DNA of 64,000 nt from Prorocentrum cordatum (lineage: Eukaryota; Sar; Dinophyceae; Prorocentrales; Prorocentraceae). Position 1 is the stretch's first letter; each line of letters starts with the position of its first letter. Both the position numbers and the translations under genes were made by a program. The stretch lies in contig CAUYUJ010014271.1 in NCBI GenBank assembly GCA_963575745.1, positions 393,320-457,319 on the forward strand. The letters are read 5' to 3'. Below are positions 22,447 to 33,332 of this stretch, piece by piece. The notes below the pieces were generated by a model that was not told where the DNA came from, ran no database searches, and saw nothing but the letters and a program-made list of their open reading frames with translations.

Positions 22447-23787
22447 ATGTCATTGTACAATGGGACGCATCTGTTGAATGTGGCAATATCTGAAGTTAAT
22501 GATTGGATAGGGAACCCTACCATACAAATCAACAGGTACTTGGATGTAGCAGAACTGTTTTGTGGCACTGGCGGCATCACAGCAGCTCGTGTTGATCGCG
22601 GGATGATGGCAGTTGGTTTCGACAGGACAAACGGATACCCAAACCTACCCCGTAATCGCCCGAATCCCACCCCGAACCCATCCAAAATGCATCCAAAATG
22701 CATCCAAAATGCATCCAAAATGCATCCAAAATGTCAACCAACACCCATCCACCACCTTATCCAAACTCCCGTGCCCGCTCGTCTCCATTCGCAACCTCGT
22801 CTTACTCCTCCTCCTCCTCCTCCCGCTCTGCCGCATCTCCCTCGCGCGTCCTCGCGCGCCTCGTCTTGCTGCATCCGACAGGAAGACAAGCCGCATCAGT
22901 GAGGACATATGTAAGCTAGATGGCATTTTGCTGGCAGCGTACTACATACTGTCAATAAAAGAAAGGGGGGCTGCGTGGGCGAGCCCAGAGTGCAGCACGT
23001 GGATCCAGATGGCTAACAACACGACCAAACGCAAAAAAGTTGATCCAGAGTTTACTGGAGATGCGATGAGGCGAGATGTGAGGGAGGCGAACTTTACTGC
23101 AGATGTGCTGCGCTTCACCTAACAGCGACGGTCTGATCGCACTGGTGATCGCGGTGGCCCATCGAGACCTGATATGAGAGAGGATGGTGTCCATGATCAG
23201 GAAACTACAGGAATGAACCAGGGTGGGAACAAGTAAGAAGGGGAGGCTAGTGGGGAGGTGATCGTGATCGATAGCGTTGACAGTGACGGCAACGACTATG
23301 CAGTGGTTTTCCAAGGTGTTGGTTGCTACGCTTGGCCGACATGCGCGGCGTTTTCGTTGCGATCGAGAACCCAGTGAACAGTTTTCTTCGGCGTTGCAGT
23401 GTTATGGAGGCGCTGCGTGCCGATCTAGAGCTCAACGTAGTGCAAACGTGTTTGGGCATGTTCGGCGCAACCACCTTGAAGCCCCTGTGTCTGTGGGTGT
23501 CTCATTCCGTTGGCTTGGCTAGCGTCTACATCGGCGCGAGCCGGTCATCTGCATACGAGCTCTTGCATAGGTCTGGTTGTAAGGATACCCTTTCGAACGT
23601 TGCCCCTCGTAAGCGTCCGAGCTCTGCTGATTCCGCCACTGGCTGGAGGCCAGGTATCTGGACGAACGGCAACAAAAAGGGTCAAGCTTTGAAGGCCAGT
23701 GCGGCATATACCCAGGACTTTTGCGACGGGGTCGCATCGCTCGCTCACGCTTCACTGCCATTCGTTGCCGCGGGAGCGACAGCTTAA
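22447..23787 (+). CDS. C5-methyltransferase-like protein, three exons, open frame
   Basis: Exons 22447-22625, 22882-23106 and 23316-23787 join into an open frame of 291 residues from ATG to TAA. Near residue 35, RYLDVAELFCGTGGITAA matches motif I (AdoMet binding) of DNA cytosine-C5 methyltransferases. In exon 2, WASPECSTWIQM stands where motif IV, with its catalytic Cys, is expected; Glu replaces the usual Pro before Cys. In exon 3, GVFVAIENPVNS fits motif VI (ENV/ENP). No target recognition domain is evident, and length is below that of complete Dnmt catalytic domains. Activity is therefore uncertain. Intron 1 is GA-AG and intron 2 GC-AG. It starts 165 bp after the transposase-like gene on the same strand. 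Unlike that gene it has no disabling change that I can see. It could be a domesticated or element-encoded enzyme. Confidence 0.6.
22626..22881 (+). other. Intron, GA-AG, 256 nt, carrying an 11-bp minisatellite
   Basis: Starts GACAAACGG after TTCGACAG and ends CATCCGACAG before GAAGAC, so the sequence GACAG|GA occurs at both ends. About five ATCCAAAATGC units lie at 22678-22735, and a CTC run at about 22803-22825. Confidence 0.65.
23107..23315 (+). other. Intron, GC-AG, 209 nt
   Basis: Starts GCTGCGC after GCAGATGT and ends TTTCCAAG before GTGTTGG. The joined product reads FTADV then CWLLRLADMRGVF. Confidence 0.5.
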
Positions 23788-26478
23788 GGCGAGCGCTCGG
23801 AGATACTCATTATATAGGCATGATACACGATGCAACATATAACACTCACGACATTCTAGCATAACATGCGTAGCAAGCAAACAAATCTAGCGTAGTAACG
23901 TCGTGTCTGCACTCGCAGCATTGCCGCGAAGGTCACGTTTCAGCGCTCTGTGCCAAGGCGCATGCTAAATTGACTGCAGGGCCGCACTTGCCTGCGTCGC
24001 GCAATTTATACGCCTCTCGGGCGCTGTTCTGTGCCAGCCGTTTTTGTTACAACATGCTTACAAGCTTATCAGTACAACGCATGTGATAATATTGGGTGGG
24101 TGGGTGCATGTCCAGTTCGATGCAGTGGTGGTGGGCGCGTGCAATTTCGCTCGCGCACTGTGCATGCGTTTACGTGCAGGGCATGCAATGTGCGAGCGCA
24201 TCCTAAACACTCTGGGGTGAGGGATCAATGTAATCAGGCACGCAGCACAGTGAGTGTAACGCATATGGACGCAGCGTTCATGTTGCTCGCGCGTGCGACG
24301 TGTGCATCGTATCGCACCGCAGCACTATCAATTTCTGAATGGCACCGCACACGCACTCAACTCGCGATGGGACGCACGCTCGGGTGGGGAGCACATATCT
24401 GGGAAAGTGCATTCAGCTAGCCAACGTGTTTCAAGTTCCATGGATGGAGCGACGCACAATCTCGAGTCTCGTTTACAGCATGTGGGCAATCCGCGTGCTT
24501 AGATGATTCAGGCTGCTCGTGTCACCAGAAGATGAGCTATTCATGAAGTTGGCGTTCAGCTTGCTGTTTTTTTTTCACAGCCCCGACTGTTGCCGCAGAG
24601 AGGCATGCCAGTGTATTCAGCTAAACGAAATGATGGATCGACACGGCTACTGATTGATCATGTCACAGAAGTGTGTAGATTGGTTGCCTTGAATCTTGTC
24701 ACTGTTAGCTTGTGTACACGATCGGTATAAATGAACAGCACGTGAACGGTAACCACGATTGTGCAAGTGATTAGACCATTGAGGGTGATTTACATGATGA
24801 CGCTAAAGCAAATGATATGGGTGTTTGTATTACCAGTCACACCAACCAAATGTCCGCCGAACCCACATCTAGCACCAATCCAAAACACGCGTCGATATCA
24901 CATCCAAAATGCATCCAAAACCCATCCAAAATGCATCCAAATTGTCAGTTTGGGTTGCTGAATACCGAGGGGGGGCGTCTGATTAGATGTGTGATATGTG
25001 GCATTGCATCTCCTCCTCAACCTCCTCCGCCACCGCCGCCCCCGCCCCCCCCCCCCCCGATTCAGCTGTCTAAGCTACTCCCGCGGGCTCAGACCGCGAG
25101 GGCGCGGATCCGTATTTGTCCGTCGCTCGTCGAACCCCCTTCATCGACCATTACACTCCTCACTCCTCACTCCTGTTCCCCTGTCGCATTCGACGCTCGG
25201 AAGCGCACCCATGCACACCTGCCCACCTGGTGTTCGCACCAGGTGGATTCCGAGGCATGGCAACCGTTGCACCTCCCCCCAGACTTAAGTCGGGAACGTC
25301 TCGTTACATGAGAAGCTTCCGAAACTAGTTCACACATAGTCTGGAAACGATGTGTGGTTGGCTATGCGTGAATATGTGTTGATGTGTTTCTGGTTCGTTC
25401 CCCCCTCCCCATGTAGAAGGACAAGCCCGAACTAGCCGCCGCCCCCACCGTCAAGGGAAAACCATACCCTACCCCCTGCCCCGATAGCTGGCGTTTACCT
25501 TACGGCTCTGGGCGTTTTGCTGGTCGTTCGTTGGCCCTCTCCCTGAAGCTTGACTAGGCGTCGCTAAAGCGTGCCCATACATTGATCGAAGCTAACAGAT
25601 CTTAGAGCAAGTGTTCCTTTTTGCGGCTCGTTTCGGTTCTAAACGTATCTAATGCAGTGTGGTTGCTTAGTTCGCATCGCCCGACATGTGTGCCTCAATA
25701 ATACCTCGAGCCACAATTCGCCTTTGACGACGAAACATAGAAATCGGGAGAATGAGGAAATAATCGATGGCGATGTGGGGCGTGATTGGGATCAACGGCG
25801 GGATTTGAAACAAAAAAAAGAAAGCAAAGACGGCGGACGCGTTGGGGTGATGAGGGGCAGATGATGCAGGGGGACATGAACACCAGGGATCGAAGATGGG
25901 GGATGGATATGCGGGGGTTGTCATGTTGGCGATGAGCGGGACGGGGAACGGGCGACGCGAGAGATGTTCGGGTGGGTGGCGGGATGGGGAGGAGGGTTAA
26001 GAAGGGAGGCGTGCGGAACTCGAAGAGCTGAGCTCATTCCGCGCGGGCTCGTCCACACGCCACCGCTCTTGGACCGAACGACGACGGGGCCGTTTCAAGC
26101 GTGCGTCTTACACGTATATCCTCAATCGAACCCCCTCCGTTCGCATTAATTACCATCCTCCCGCATGCCCCTCCCGTTTCCAAGTGTACCCGCATCGGGA
26201 TTGCATCATAATGTTATGCATTGCGTTGATGTTTGCCGACGCGGCGAAAAGAACACGATGGAACAAACGTGGCCACGATAAGGATATCATACAAAACACT
26301 CAACATACAAACGAACACACTAAACCTTACGATTGTGCACGAACACATACAATAGTTACCCAACAAAGACAACATTCGAACACACAACATGTTTGCGATC
26401 TACAAACGTACGCTTGCGATCTACAAAACATCAACATATAACTTGCGATCTCTCACACAGATCCCGGTCACCTCTGGG
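23788..26478. other. Lower-GC interval without recognised genes
   Basis: Contains three ATCCAAAA-type 11-bp units at 24898-24944, a C-rich run at about 25018-25060, a perfect 10-bp stem with TTCG loop at 25223-25246, and three TTGCGATCTACAAA-like words at 26391-26452. Many open frames are short and none carries a motif I know. Confidence 0.45.
24898..24944. repeat. 11-bp ATCCAAAATGC repeat
   Basis: About four units, one with CCC in place of TGC. Same unit as in the intron at 22678-22735. Confidence 0.8.
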
Positions 26479-27810
26479 TACCTCAAGATCCCCCACGGTT
26501 CCTCACCCCGAGGGAGCCCCAAGGATTTCTCAGGATCCCCTCCGGGTGCCCCTCAGGATTCCCCCGGACTCCTTCGTATTCCTCAGGATCCCCTAGGCTT
26601 CCTCTGGGCTCTCATCAGGACTCCTAAGGATTCGCTGGTATTCCTTAGGGCCCTTCAAGATTCCTCTGAATTCCTCCCGAGTTCCCAAGATTCCTCAGGA
26701 TCCCAGAGGATCCCACAGGAACCCGTGGGACCCCCAAGGGTTCTTCAGGATCTCCCCAGGGTTACTCAGGATCCCGAAGGGCTGCTCAGGATTCCTCAGG
26801 ATATCTTAGAGTTCTTCAGGACCCCCAAGGACTCCTCAGAACACGTCAGGATTCCTGAGGACCCCCGAGGGCTCCTCAGGGCTCACCAGGACACCCCCCC
26901 AAAGAGTCCGATGGCTTCCCCTTCAGTATCCACACTGATGCCCCAGGATCCCCCTCAAAGGTTTTCCAGGATGCCTGAAGGCTCCTTGCGATCCCACAGG
27001 ATTTCTCAGGATCCCCTCAGGGCACCCCTCGGCCCTTCAGGATTTCTCATGACCCCTTAGCATTCTTCAGAATTGCGCAGGAATCCCCAGGACACACAAG
27101 GACTCCTCAGGATCCCCATCGGCTTCCTCTGGACTCATCAAGACTCCCCAGGACTCGTCAGGATTCCTCAGGGTCCATCAGGATTCCTCCCGAGAGCCCA
27201 GGAGTCCTCAGGACCTCACAGAAATCCTTTCTGTATTCCCCAAGCATTATTCAGGATCTCGCCAGGGTTGCTCAGGATCTTGCGGGCCTGCTCAGGGTTC
27301 CTTGGGATATCTAAGAATTCTTCAAGGCACCCAAGGATTCATAGGGACACCTTAGGACTCCTCATGGCTCCCGAAGGCTCTTCAGGATCCCCCCCCCCCC
27401 CTCCCCCCAAAGGAGTCCGACTTATTCCTCTCCAGGACCCACCATGATTTCTCAGGGTCCTCAGAGATTCTCCAGGCTGCCCAAGGACTCCTTAGGATTC
27501 CCCAGGATCCCTCAGGATCCCCTCGTAGGGTACCCTTCAGGATTCCTCAAGGCACCGTCTTTTTCTTCAGGATTCCAAAGGACTCCACAGGACCGACACA
27601 GATTCCTCAGCATCAGGGCTTCTCAGGATTCGCTCGTATTCCCAAGGATCCTTCAGGATTCCACAGGATGCCTCCCGAGTCCCCAGGATTCCTCAGGATC
27701 CCACAAGAACCCGTGGGACCCCAAATGGTTCTTCAGGAGTTCCCCAATTGTGTCTCAGGATCCCCCGGGGCTCCTCAGGATTCCTCAAGATATCTTACAA
27801 TTCTTCGGCG
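26479..27810. repeat. TCAGGATTCC minisatellite, second locus
   Basis: Same family as 13085-15112. Positions 26479-27134 match 14448-15103 without indels at a constant offset of 12031 bp and with only about two or three substitutions seen. The array then continues with its own diverged higher-order unit (marker word near 27404) to about 27810. No exon follows this copy. Confidence 0.9.
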
Positions 27811-28450
27811 GGGGGATCCCATCTAGGGGTGAAACCGGGGGAAAAACCGACTTTGGAAGACCGACTCGGGGTGAAAGCGGGGGGAACCCCGCGGCTCCGG
27901 GACCCCTTTCCCTCAGGACCCGTTTGCTTCATGCATGCTGTGTCCGCGTTTCCCACTGAGTTCCGCGGGCCCTCGGGCTCTCTGCCGGGCAGGCTCCCCC
28001 GCCCGGGACCGAGTGCCGCAGGCGCCGTGTGAGACGCGGCCGGGAGGCACCCCAGAAAAATCCGCATCCCCCTCGACGGCGGCGGCGGCGGCGGCGCCGC
28101 CGCCGCCGCCCGTCGTCGTCGTAAGGGTCCCTGAGGGACTCTTTAGCTTTCGTCATGAGTCGTGAGGGTCCCTGAAGGTGTCTTTGCTGCACGCGGGGCC
28201 GGAGAAATGGGTAGCGCACGGGGAGCGTTTTCTGTGGAGGGAACAGCACAGATGACGGTGCACGCGCGGCCGCAGTGTAATTACGTTTGCCCGCTTGCAC
28301 GACACCACCGCAGATGGGTTTTCGCAGGGCTGGAGAAGCCGTCGTCGCACAACGTCTCAGGACGGGGCCGGAATGTGCGCCCGTCCACTGGGGGAGTGAC
28401 ACCGGAGGCTCCGGCCCTGCCCGGGGCCGGAATGTACGCCTTTTTTTTCC
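27811..28450. repeat. Short duplications and a GGC/GCC palindrome
   Basis: A 30-bp perfect palindrome of GGC then GCC units lies at 28081-28110. GGGTCCCTGAGGGACTCTTT (about 28125) and GGGTCCCTGAAGGTGTCTTT (about 28168) form a tandem pair. GGGGCCGGAATGTGCGCC and GGGGCCGGAATGTACGCC lie at about 28365 and 28423. No gene seen. Confidence 0.65.
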
Positions 28451-28451
28451 G

Positions 28452-28661
28452 TTGTTTTTGTTGTTGCTGCTGTTGTTGTTGTTGTTTAACCCTCACTTCT
28501 GAAGAACAATTAATGTTGATCCCCCCGCATCCGGTGCACATTTTTTCTTTGATTGAGGTGCCCTTCCCGAGGCTCGCACCCTGTTTTTTTAATCAAGGAA
28601 AAGCTTGAAGGTCAAACTGTGTCGTTGGCCCCCGGTTTACAACAACAACAAGAACAACAAG

Positions 28662-28693
<32 letters not shown>
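28452..28693. repeat. (TTG)n and (AAC)n tracts in opposite sense
   Basis: TTG/CTG repeat at about 28452-28485 and AAC/AAG repeat at about 28640-28693. Being complementary, they could pair. Confidence 0.85.
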
Positions 28694-28694
<1 letters not shown>

Positions 28695-28949
28695 TACTAG
28701 CACGTGGGGACACTCCGTTCTCACCAGTGCCAGGGTTTTCATAGGAGGCGGGCAATACCCCCACTTTGTGGGGGGGCCGGTTCAAGCTCTACCAAATTTC
28801 CAAACGACTCTTCGCCACCACCCACACCCAGCTTCCCGCCCTATGACGTTCGGACACTTCACTTCGTGGCATGCGGACGACCGTGGCTACTATTCAGGGC
28901 CCCGCGGCCGACGACGACGGCGTGCGCGCGCGAAGAAAAAACGAATGTG

Positions 28950-29310
28950 TCCCACATGGTATTATTTGACAGGGATGATGGCCCTGGCAGGCGCGCAACC
29001 TTTGTTGCAGAAGTTCGAAGCACGTGAAAAAGTTGCTCGCAAGAGCCCGTTTGACAGAAATGTTGAAAAAGTATTGGGTTTCCTAAGAAATCCGCAAGAG
29101 CGCGCGGGGTGAATTTTTGAAACCCTTTTTTTGAAAAACCATTGGGTTTTTCATGTTTTTATGTGAAAATCGCTACGAAGACTAAGGTTTTGGAAGGATT
29201 TCGTCTTGCGCGCGCGAATGTGCACTTCGTGTCATTTTTTGCAAGGGATTCTTGAAGTTTGGTCATGTTAGAACAAGAAATGTCCACTTTGCCTTATTTT
29301 TTGCAAGGGA
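28950..29310. repeat. Dispersed repeat fragment and an 62-bp-spaced duplication
   Basis: ATGGTATTATTTGACAGGGA followed by TGGCC and GCGCGCAA (28957-29003) resembles the minus strand of the repeats at 35100-36420. Further on, TTTTTTGCAAGGGA closes two similar blocks at about 29216-29247 and 29278-29310. Confidence 0.55.
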
Positions 29311-29462
29311 AAACCGATCGTAACAACACAACCGGATCTGGACCAACCCGTTTTGCCTGAGACTTCCTCACGAAAATGATGAAAATGTGGCTGCGGCCTA
29401 GGCGCGGCGGGGGGGGCGTGCACCAGGGGCCCAACAATAATTATTCTTTAGAAATAATAATG

Positions 29463-29465
29463 TTC

Positions 29466-29524
<59 letters not shown>
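29463..29524. repeat. (CAA)n microsatellite
   Basis: About 20 CAA units; gives a poly-Asn frame. Confidence 0.95.
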
Positions 29525-29790
29525 CGGCTCCCGCCTGATACTTCCTCACAATGTATTGAAGAATCGCGCTCTCGCTGGGGCCTTCTTTACAATTTACCAC
29601 CGGATCGCGGCTCCCGCTTGATACTTCCTCACAATCTATTGAAGAATCGCGCTCTCGCTCGGGACTCCTCGCAACTTACCACCGAATCGCGGCTCCCGCC
29701 TGATGCTGCCTCACAATTTATTCAGATGCCGCTCCTCGACACTCAGGAATCGCGCTCCCGCTACATATTGCCTGGCGGTTCAAGCAGAAT
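29525..29790. repeat. 85-bp tandem repeat, three copies
   Basis: Units start CGGCTCCCGCCTGATACTTC at about 29525, 29610 and 29694 and contain AAGAATCGCGCTCTCGCT. Two further copies lie at 30694-30840, so the family brackets the GCCCTTCGTGGCCCC array. Confidence 0.85.
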
Positions 29791-29889
29791 TTTCGCTTCA
29801 ACGACCCGCCCTCTCGACCCGCCCGTCTGGGTCTGCCCGCACGACCAGCCCGTTAGGGACTGCAGTCGCCGCTCGCTGCCCTTCGCCCG

Positions 29890-31480
29890 CCTTCGATGTC
29901 CCTCGCTGCCCGTGCTGGTTCCGCGGTCGCCTTCGCTCGCTGCCCTTCGTGGCCCCGTTGCTGCCCTCAGCAGCCCCGTCGCTGCCCGTTGTGGCCCCGC
30001 ATTATATGCCCTTCGTGGCCCCCGCTCGCAGTCGCCCGTCGTGGCCCCATACGCATGCCCTTCGTTGCCTGGCTTTCGCCCTTCGTGGCCCTCTCGCTGC
30101 CCTTCGTGGCCCCTTGCTGCCCTCAGTGGCCCCGCTGTCGCCCTTTGTGGCCCCATATACGCATGCCCTTCATGGCCCCCGCTCGTTCGCGCCCGTCGTG
30201 GTCCCATATGCATGCCCTTCGTGGCCCCGCTGTCGCCCTTCGTGGCCCCTGCTCTGCCCTTCGTGGCCCTGGTGCTGCCCTCAGCGGCCCCGTCGCTGCC
30301 CTCTGTGGCCCCTGATGGATTGCCCTTCGTGGCCCCCGCTCGCTCGCGCCTGTCGCGGTCCCCTACGCATGCGTTTCGTCGCCCCGCCGTCGCCATTCGC
30401 GTCTCCCTCGCTGCACTTCGTGGCCCACTTTCTGCGCTCAGTGGCCCCGCTGTCGCCCCTTCTGGCCCCTGTATATGTTTGCCCTGCTGCGTGGCCCCCT
30501 CTCGTTCGCGCCCGTCGTGGCCGATTATGCATGCCCTTCGTGGCCCCGCTGTCGCTCTTCGCGGCCGCCTCTCTGCCCTTAGTGGCCCCGTTTCTGCCCT
30601 CAGCGGCTCCGTCGCTGCCTTCTGCGGCCCCCTATACGTAAGGCCGTTGGGGTCCCCGTTCGTTGGGCCCGTCGTGGCCCGCGCCAACAACGGCTCCCGC
30701 CCAATATTTCCTTACAATTTATTGAAGAATCGCGCTCTCGCTTTGGACTTCCTTGTAATGTATTATTGAATCGTGGCTGCAGCTTGATACTTCCTCACAG
30801 TTGATTGGAGAATCGCACTCTCGCTTGTGATTTCCTCGCAACCATACGCATGCCCTTCGTAGGTAGCCCCGCTGTCGCCCTTCGTGGCCCTCTCGCTGCC
30901 CTTCGTGGCCCCTTGCTGCCCTCAGTGGCCCCGCTGTCGCCCTTTGTGGCCCCATATACGTATGCCCTGCGTGGCCCCCGCTCGCTCGCGCCCGTCGTGG
31001 CCCCATATGCATGCCCTTCGTGGCCCCGCTGTCGCTGTGTGTGGCCCCCGTGCTGCCCTTCGTGGCCCTGGTGCTGCCCTCAGCAGCCCCGTCGCTGCCC
31101 TCTGTGGCCCTGGATTAAACATGCCCTTCGTGGCCCCCGCTCGCTCGCGCCTTTCGCGGCCCCATATGCATGCCCTTCGTCGCCCCGATGTCGCCTTTCG
31201 TGGCCCCCTCGCTTCCCTTCGTGGCCCACTTTCTGCGCTCAGCGGCCCCGCTGTCGCCCTTCCTGGCCCCATATACGCATGCCCTTCGTGGCCCCCGCTC
31301 GTTCGCGCCCGTCGTGGTCCCATATGCATGCCCTTCGTGGCCCCGCTGTCGCCCTTCGTGGCCCCCTCTCTGCCCTTCGTGGCTCCGTTTCTACCCTCAC
31401 TGGCCCCGTCGCTGCCCTCTGCGGCCCCCTTATACGCATGCCCTTCGCGGCCCCCGCTCGTTCGGAGCAGGCGGGTTTTC
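29890..31480. repeat. GCCCTTCGTGGCCCC minisatellite with higher-order structure
   Basis: The basic word GCCCTTCGTGGCCCC and variants (CCCTCAGCGGCCCC, CGCGCCCGTCGTGG) repeat every 15-20 bp. They combine into blocks marked by CATATACGCATGCCCTTC; long blocks at about 30045-30250 recur at about 30845-31050 and 31265-31370. The array is interrupted at 30694-30840 by the 85-bp unit. The frames of 250-380 codons on both strands are repeat-derived. Confidence 0.9.
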
Positions 31481-32690
31481 GGAGCCTCTGGATCTGCTCG
31501 GTGGTCATTGGGGTCATCCCGAAGCCCCCCAGAGGTCATAGGAGGATTTCTGGTGCCTTCCAATCCCCCCGCGCCTTGTCTTCGCACCAGTCTCCGCTCG
31601 TATCCACCTGCCCCCACGTATCCACGTTGTTTCCCAATCTTCTCTACTCTTTTCCTTTATCATTAGTTTGATCTCGTTCGTACTCCATTGCGCTATATCT
31701 CAATTCTTCGCATTCCGCCCACTCCCCCCCAGGCCACCCTATCCCGCCCCAACAATCTCCACCCCTCCCCGCTCGTTTCCTGCATTTTTCTCAAATTATT
31801 CCCAGTCCCTCCTCCAGGTTCCTCCGTGCGCCCCCGCTCCTCCGCACTCCTCCCGGTTCCTCTTCGCCACTCCTTGCCGCTCCTCCTCCTGAGACCCTAC
31901 GCTTGTCCACTCCATCCCAATCCACTCCACATCCCCGCGTTTCTTTCGACACGGTTGCAATCCTCATTATCCTTCCGGCCCGCTCTCCTAACATCCCGCT
32001 TCTTTTCAGGGTTCCACGACATTTGTTTCTGACACCAGTTCGCAGCTGCACGTCCCCGCGTGGGGGTATCAACGATATGTTCTTTCAAGGGGGTGGTACG
32101 TGGCGCTGTTTATTGCGCGACCCAGGGCGAAACTTATTGTTAACCTGTGTTGGAGTGCACGCCATGGCGCAAGCTGAGTCGCCACTCGCAGCGCAAATCA
32201 TCGTCCTCTTTCCTTCTTGCCCTCCCCCCCTCCCTTCCTCCGATCCCTTCGTCCTCATTCCCACATGTTATCGGTTACCCTTGTTTCAAAAGTCTCACCA
32301 ACCACGCGTGGCAGGGAATGAGTATACCCCCCATAAAGGGGGTACGATCGAAGACGAAGAGGGCGGGTATCCAGGGTTTGGGATATGCATATTGAATGAC
32401 ACGCGAGCAGATAACAGCGACCAGTCTTGACATTATTGTTGTCGTTGTTGTTGTCCCACGACGCGAGGAAATCCGCCGATCCGGCGTGTGAGTTTCAAGG
32501 AGTCTCAGCCACAGCCTCGAGGCTGAGCCTCAGCCTCTGGGGGGGTTGCCGGGGTGGCTCTGCCAGGGAAGGGGGGATGGGGGGGGGGGTGCGAGTTTCC
32601 GGCGGATGCGGGGCGCTGCTTTTACAGAAGGCTCTAAGCTCGAGGATGCGCTGGAAGGGTGGCCGCGGCCGCAAAAGTCTCTGAGGACGG
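31481..32690. other. No recognisable gene
   Basis: Pyrimidine-rich sequence (about 31690-31900), then mixed sequence with no motif on either strand. Confidence 0.45.
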
Positions 32691-32694
32691 TCTA

Positions 32695-33090
32695 CGAAAG
32701 TCCCGAGACCCCGAAGGATCGCCCGAACACGCCCAAGATGGCCCCAAGACGGCCCAAGAGCCTTCCACGACGTCTGAAGAGGCCTCCAAGAGGCCTCCCA
32801 CGATGGCCCCCAGAGCCAAAAATCGTTGATTCCCATTTGTTTCTTCAATGTTTTTGGGGTTGTCGCTTTTTTCGGCTTTCCGACGCTCCAAGACGGCCCA
32901 ACAGGCCCCCAAGACGGCCCGAAGAGGACCCAAAAGAGGGACGAAAAGCGGACAAAAATCTAGCCTTCCAGCCCACGAGGCCCCCAGGAGGCCCCAAGAG
33001 CCTCCAAGAGGGCCTCCGAAAGCCCCCAAGAAGCCCCCACGACGCCCTGACAGGCTCCTAAGATGGCTCAAAAAACGCCCCAAGAGGGCG
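32695..33090. repeat. Degenerate GGCCCCCAAGA repeat
   Basis: Words such as GGCCCCAAGACGGCCCAAGA and CCTCCAAGAGGCC recur at about 12-bp spacing in two blocks (32700-32820 and 32885-33085). Confidence 0.65.
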
Positions 33091-33332
33091 TCCTTGCGCC
33101 GATAGGCTCGCCTCCACCGCTCGCACCACATCGTCCAGGCCACATGTTTCGTAACACGACTCCGTGCACGACGTATCGTGAGTTTCCAAAGTGATCGGCA
33201 TCCTGTATGGAATTTTCATGTCATTATTATTTCCCGTCCCCACGGTCACTGCAAGCACCCCGCCGTTGATTGAACCACTGTTGCGAGATGGCTCTATTGA
33301 CCCAACTGCATTCCTACGCCCTTTCGAAGGTA
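33058..33332 (-). CDS. Small open frame, possible exon, function unknown
   Basis: The minus-strand frame reads RRNAVGSIEPSRNSGSINGG, VLAVTVGTGNNNDMKIPYRM and PITLETHDTSCTESCYETCG before entering the neighbouring repeat. The amino-acid mix (Asn, Thr, Tyr, few Arg runs) differs from the repeat-derived frames around it and has a cysteine-rich patch. No family recognised and no clear splice sites. It may be an exon, an old viral or transposon fragment, or chance. Confidence 0.25.

Noticed and set aside
25223-25246. 10-bp perfect stem with TTCG loop as a transcription terminator or RNA gene
   Set aside because: No U-tract, no gene nearby and no second copy; a single short stem is not enough in a eukaryotic genome.
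29618-31671. Open frames of 230-383 codons on both strands
   Set aside because: They mirror the GCCCTTCGTGGCCCC array; overlapping frames on both strands have equal quality.
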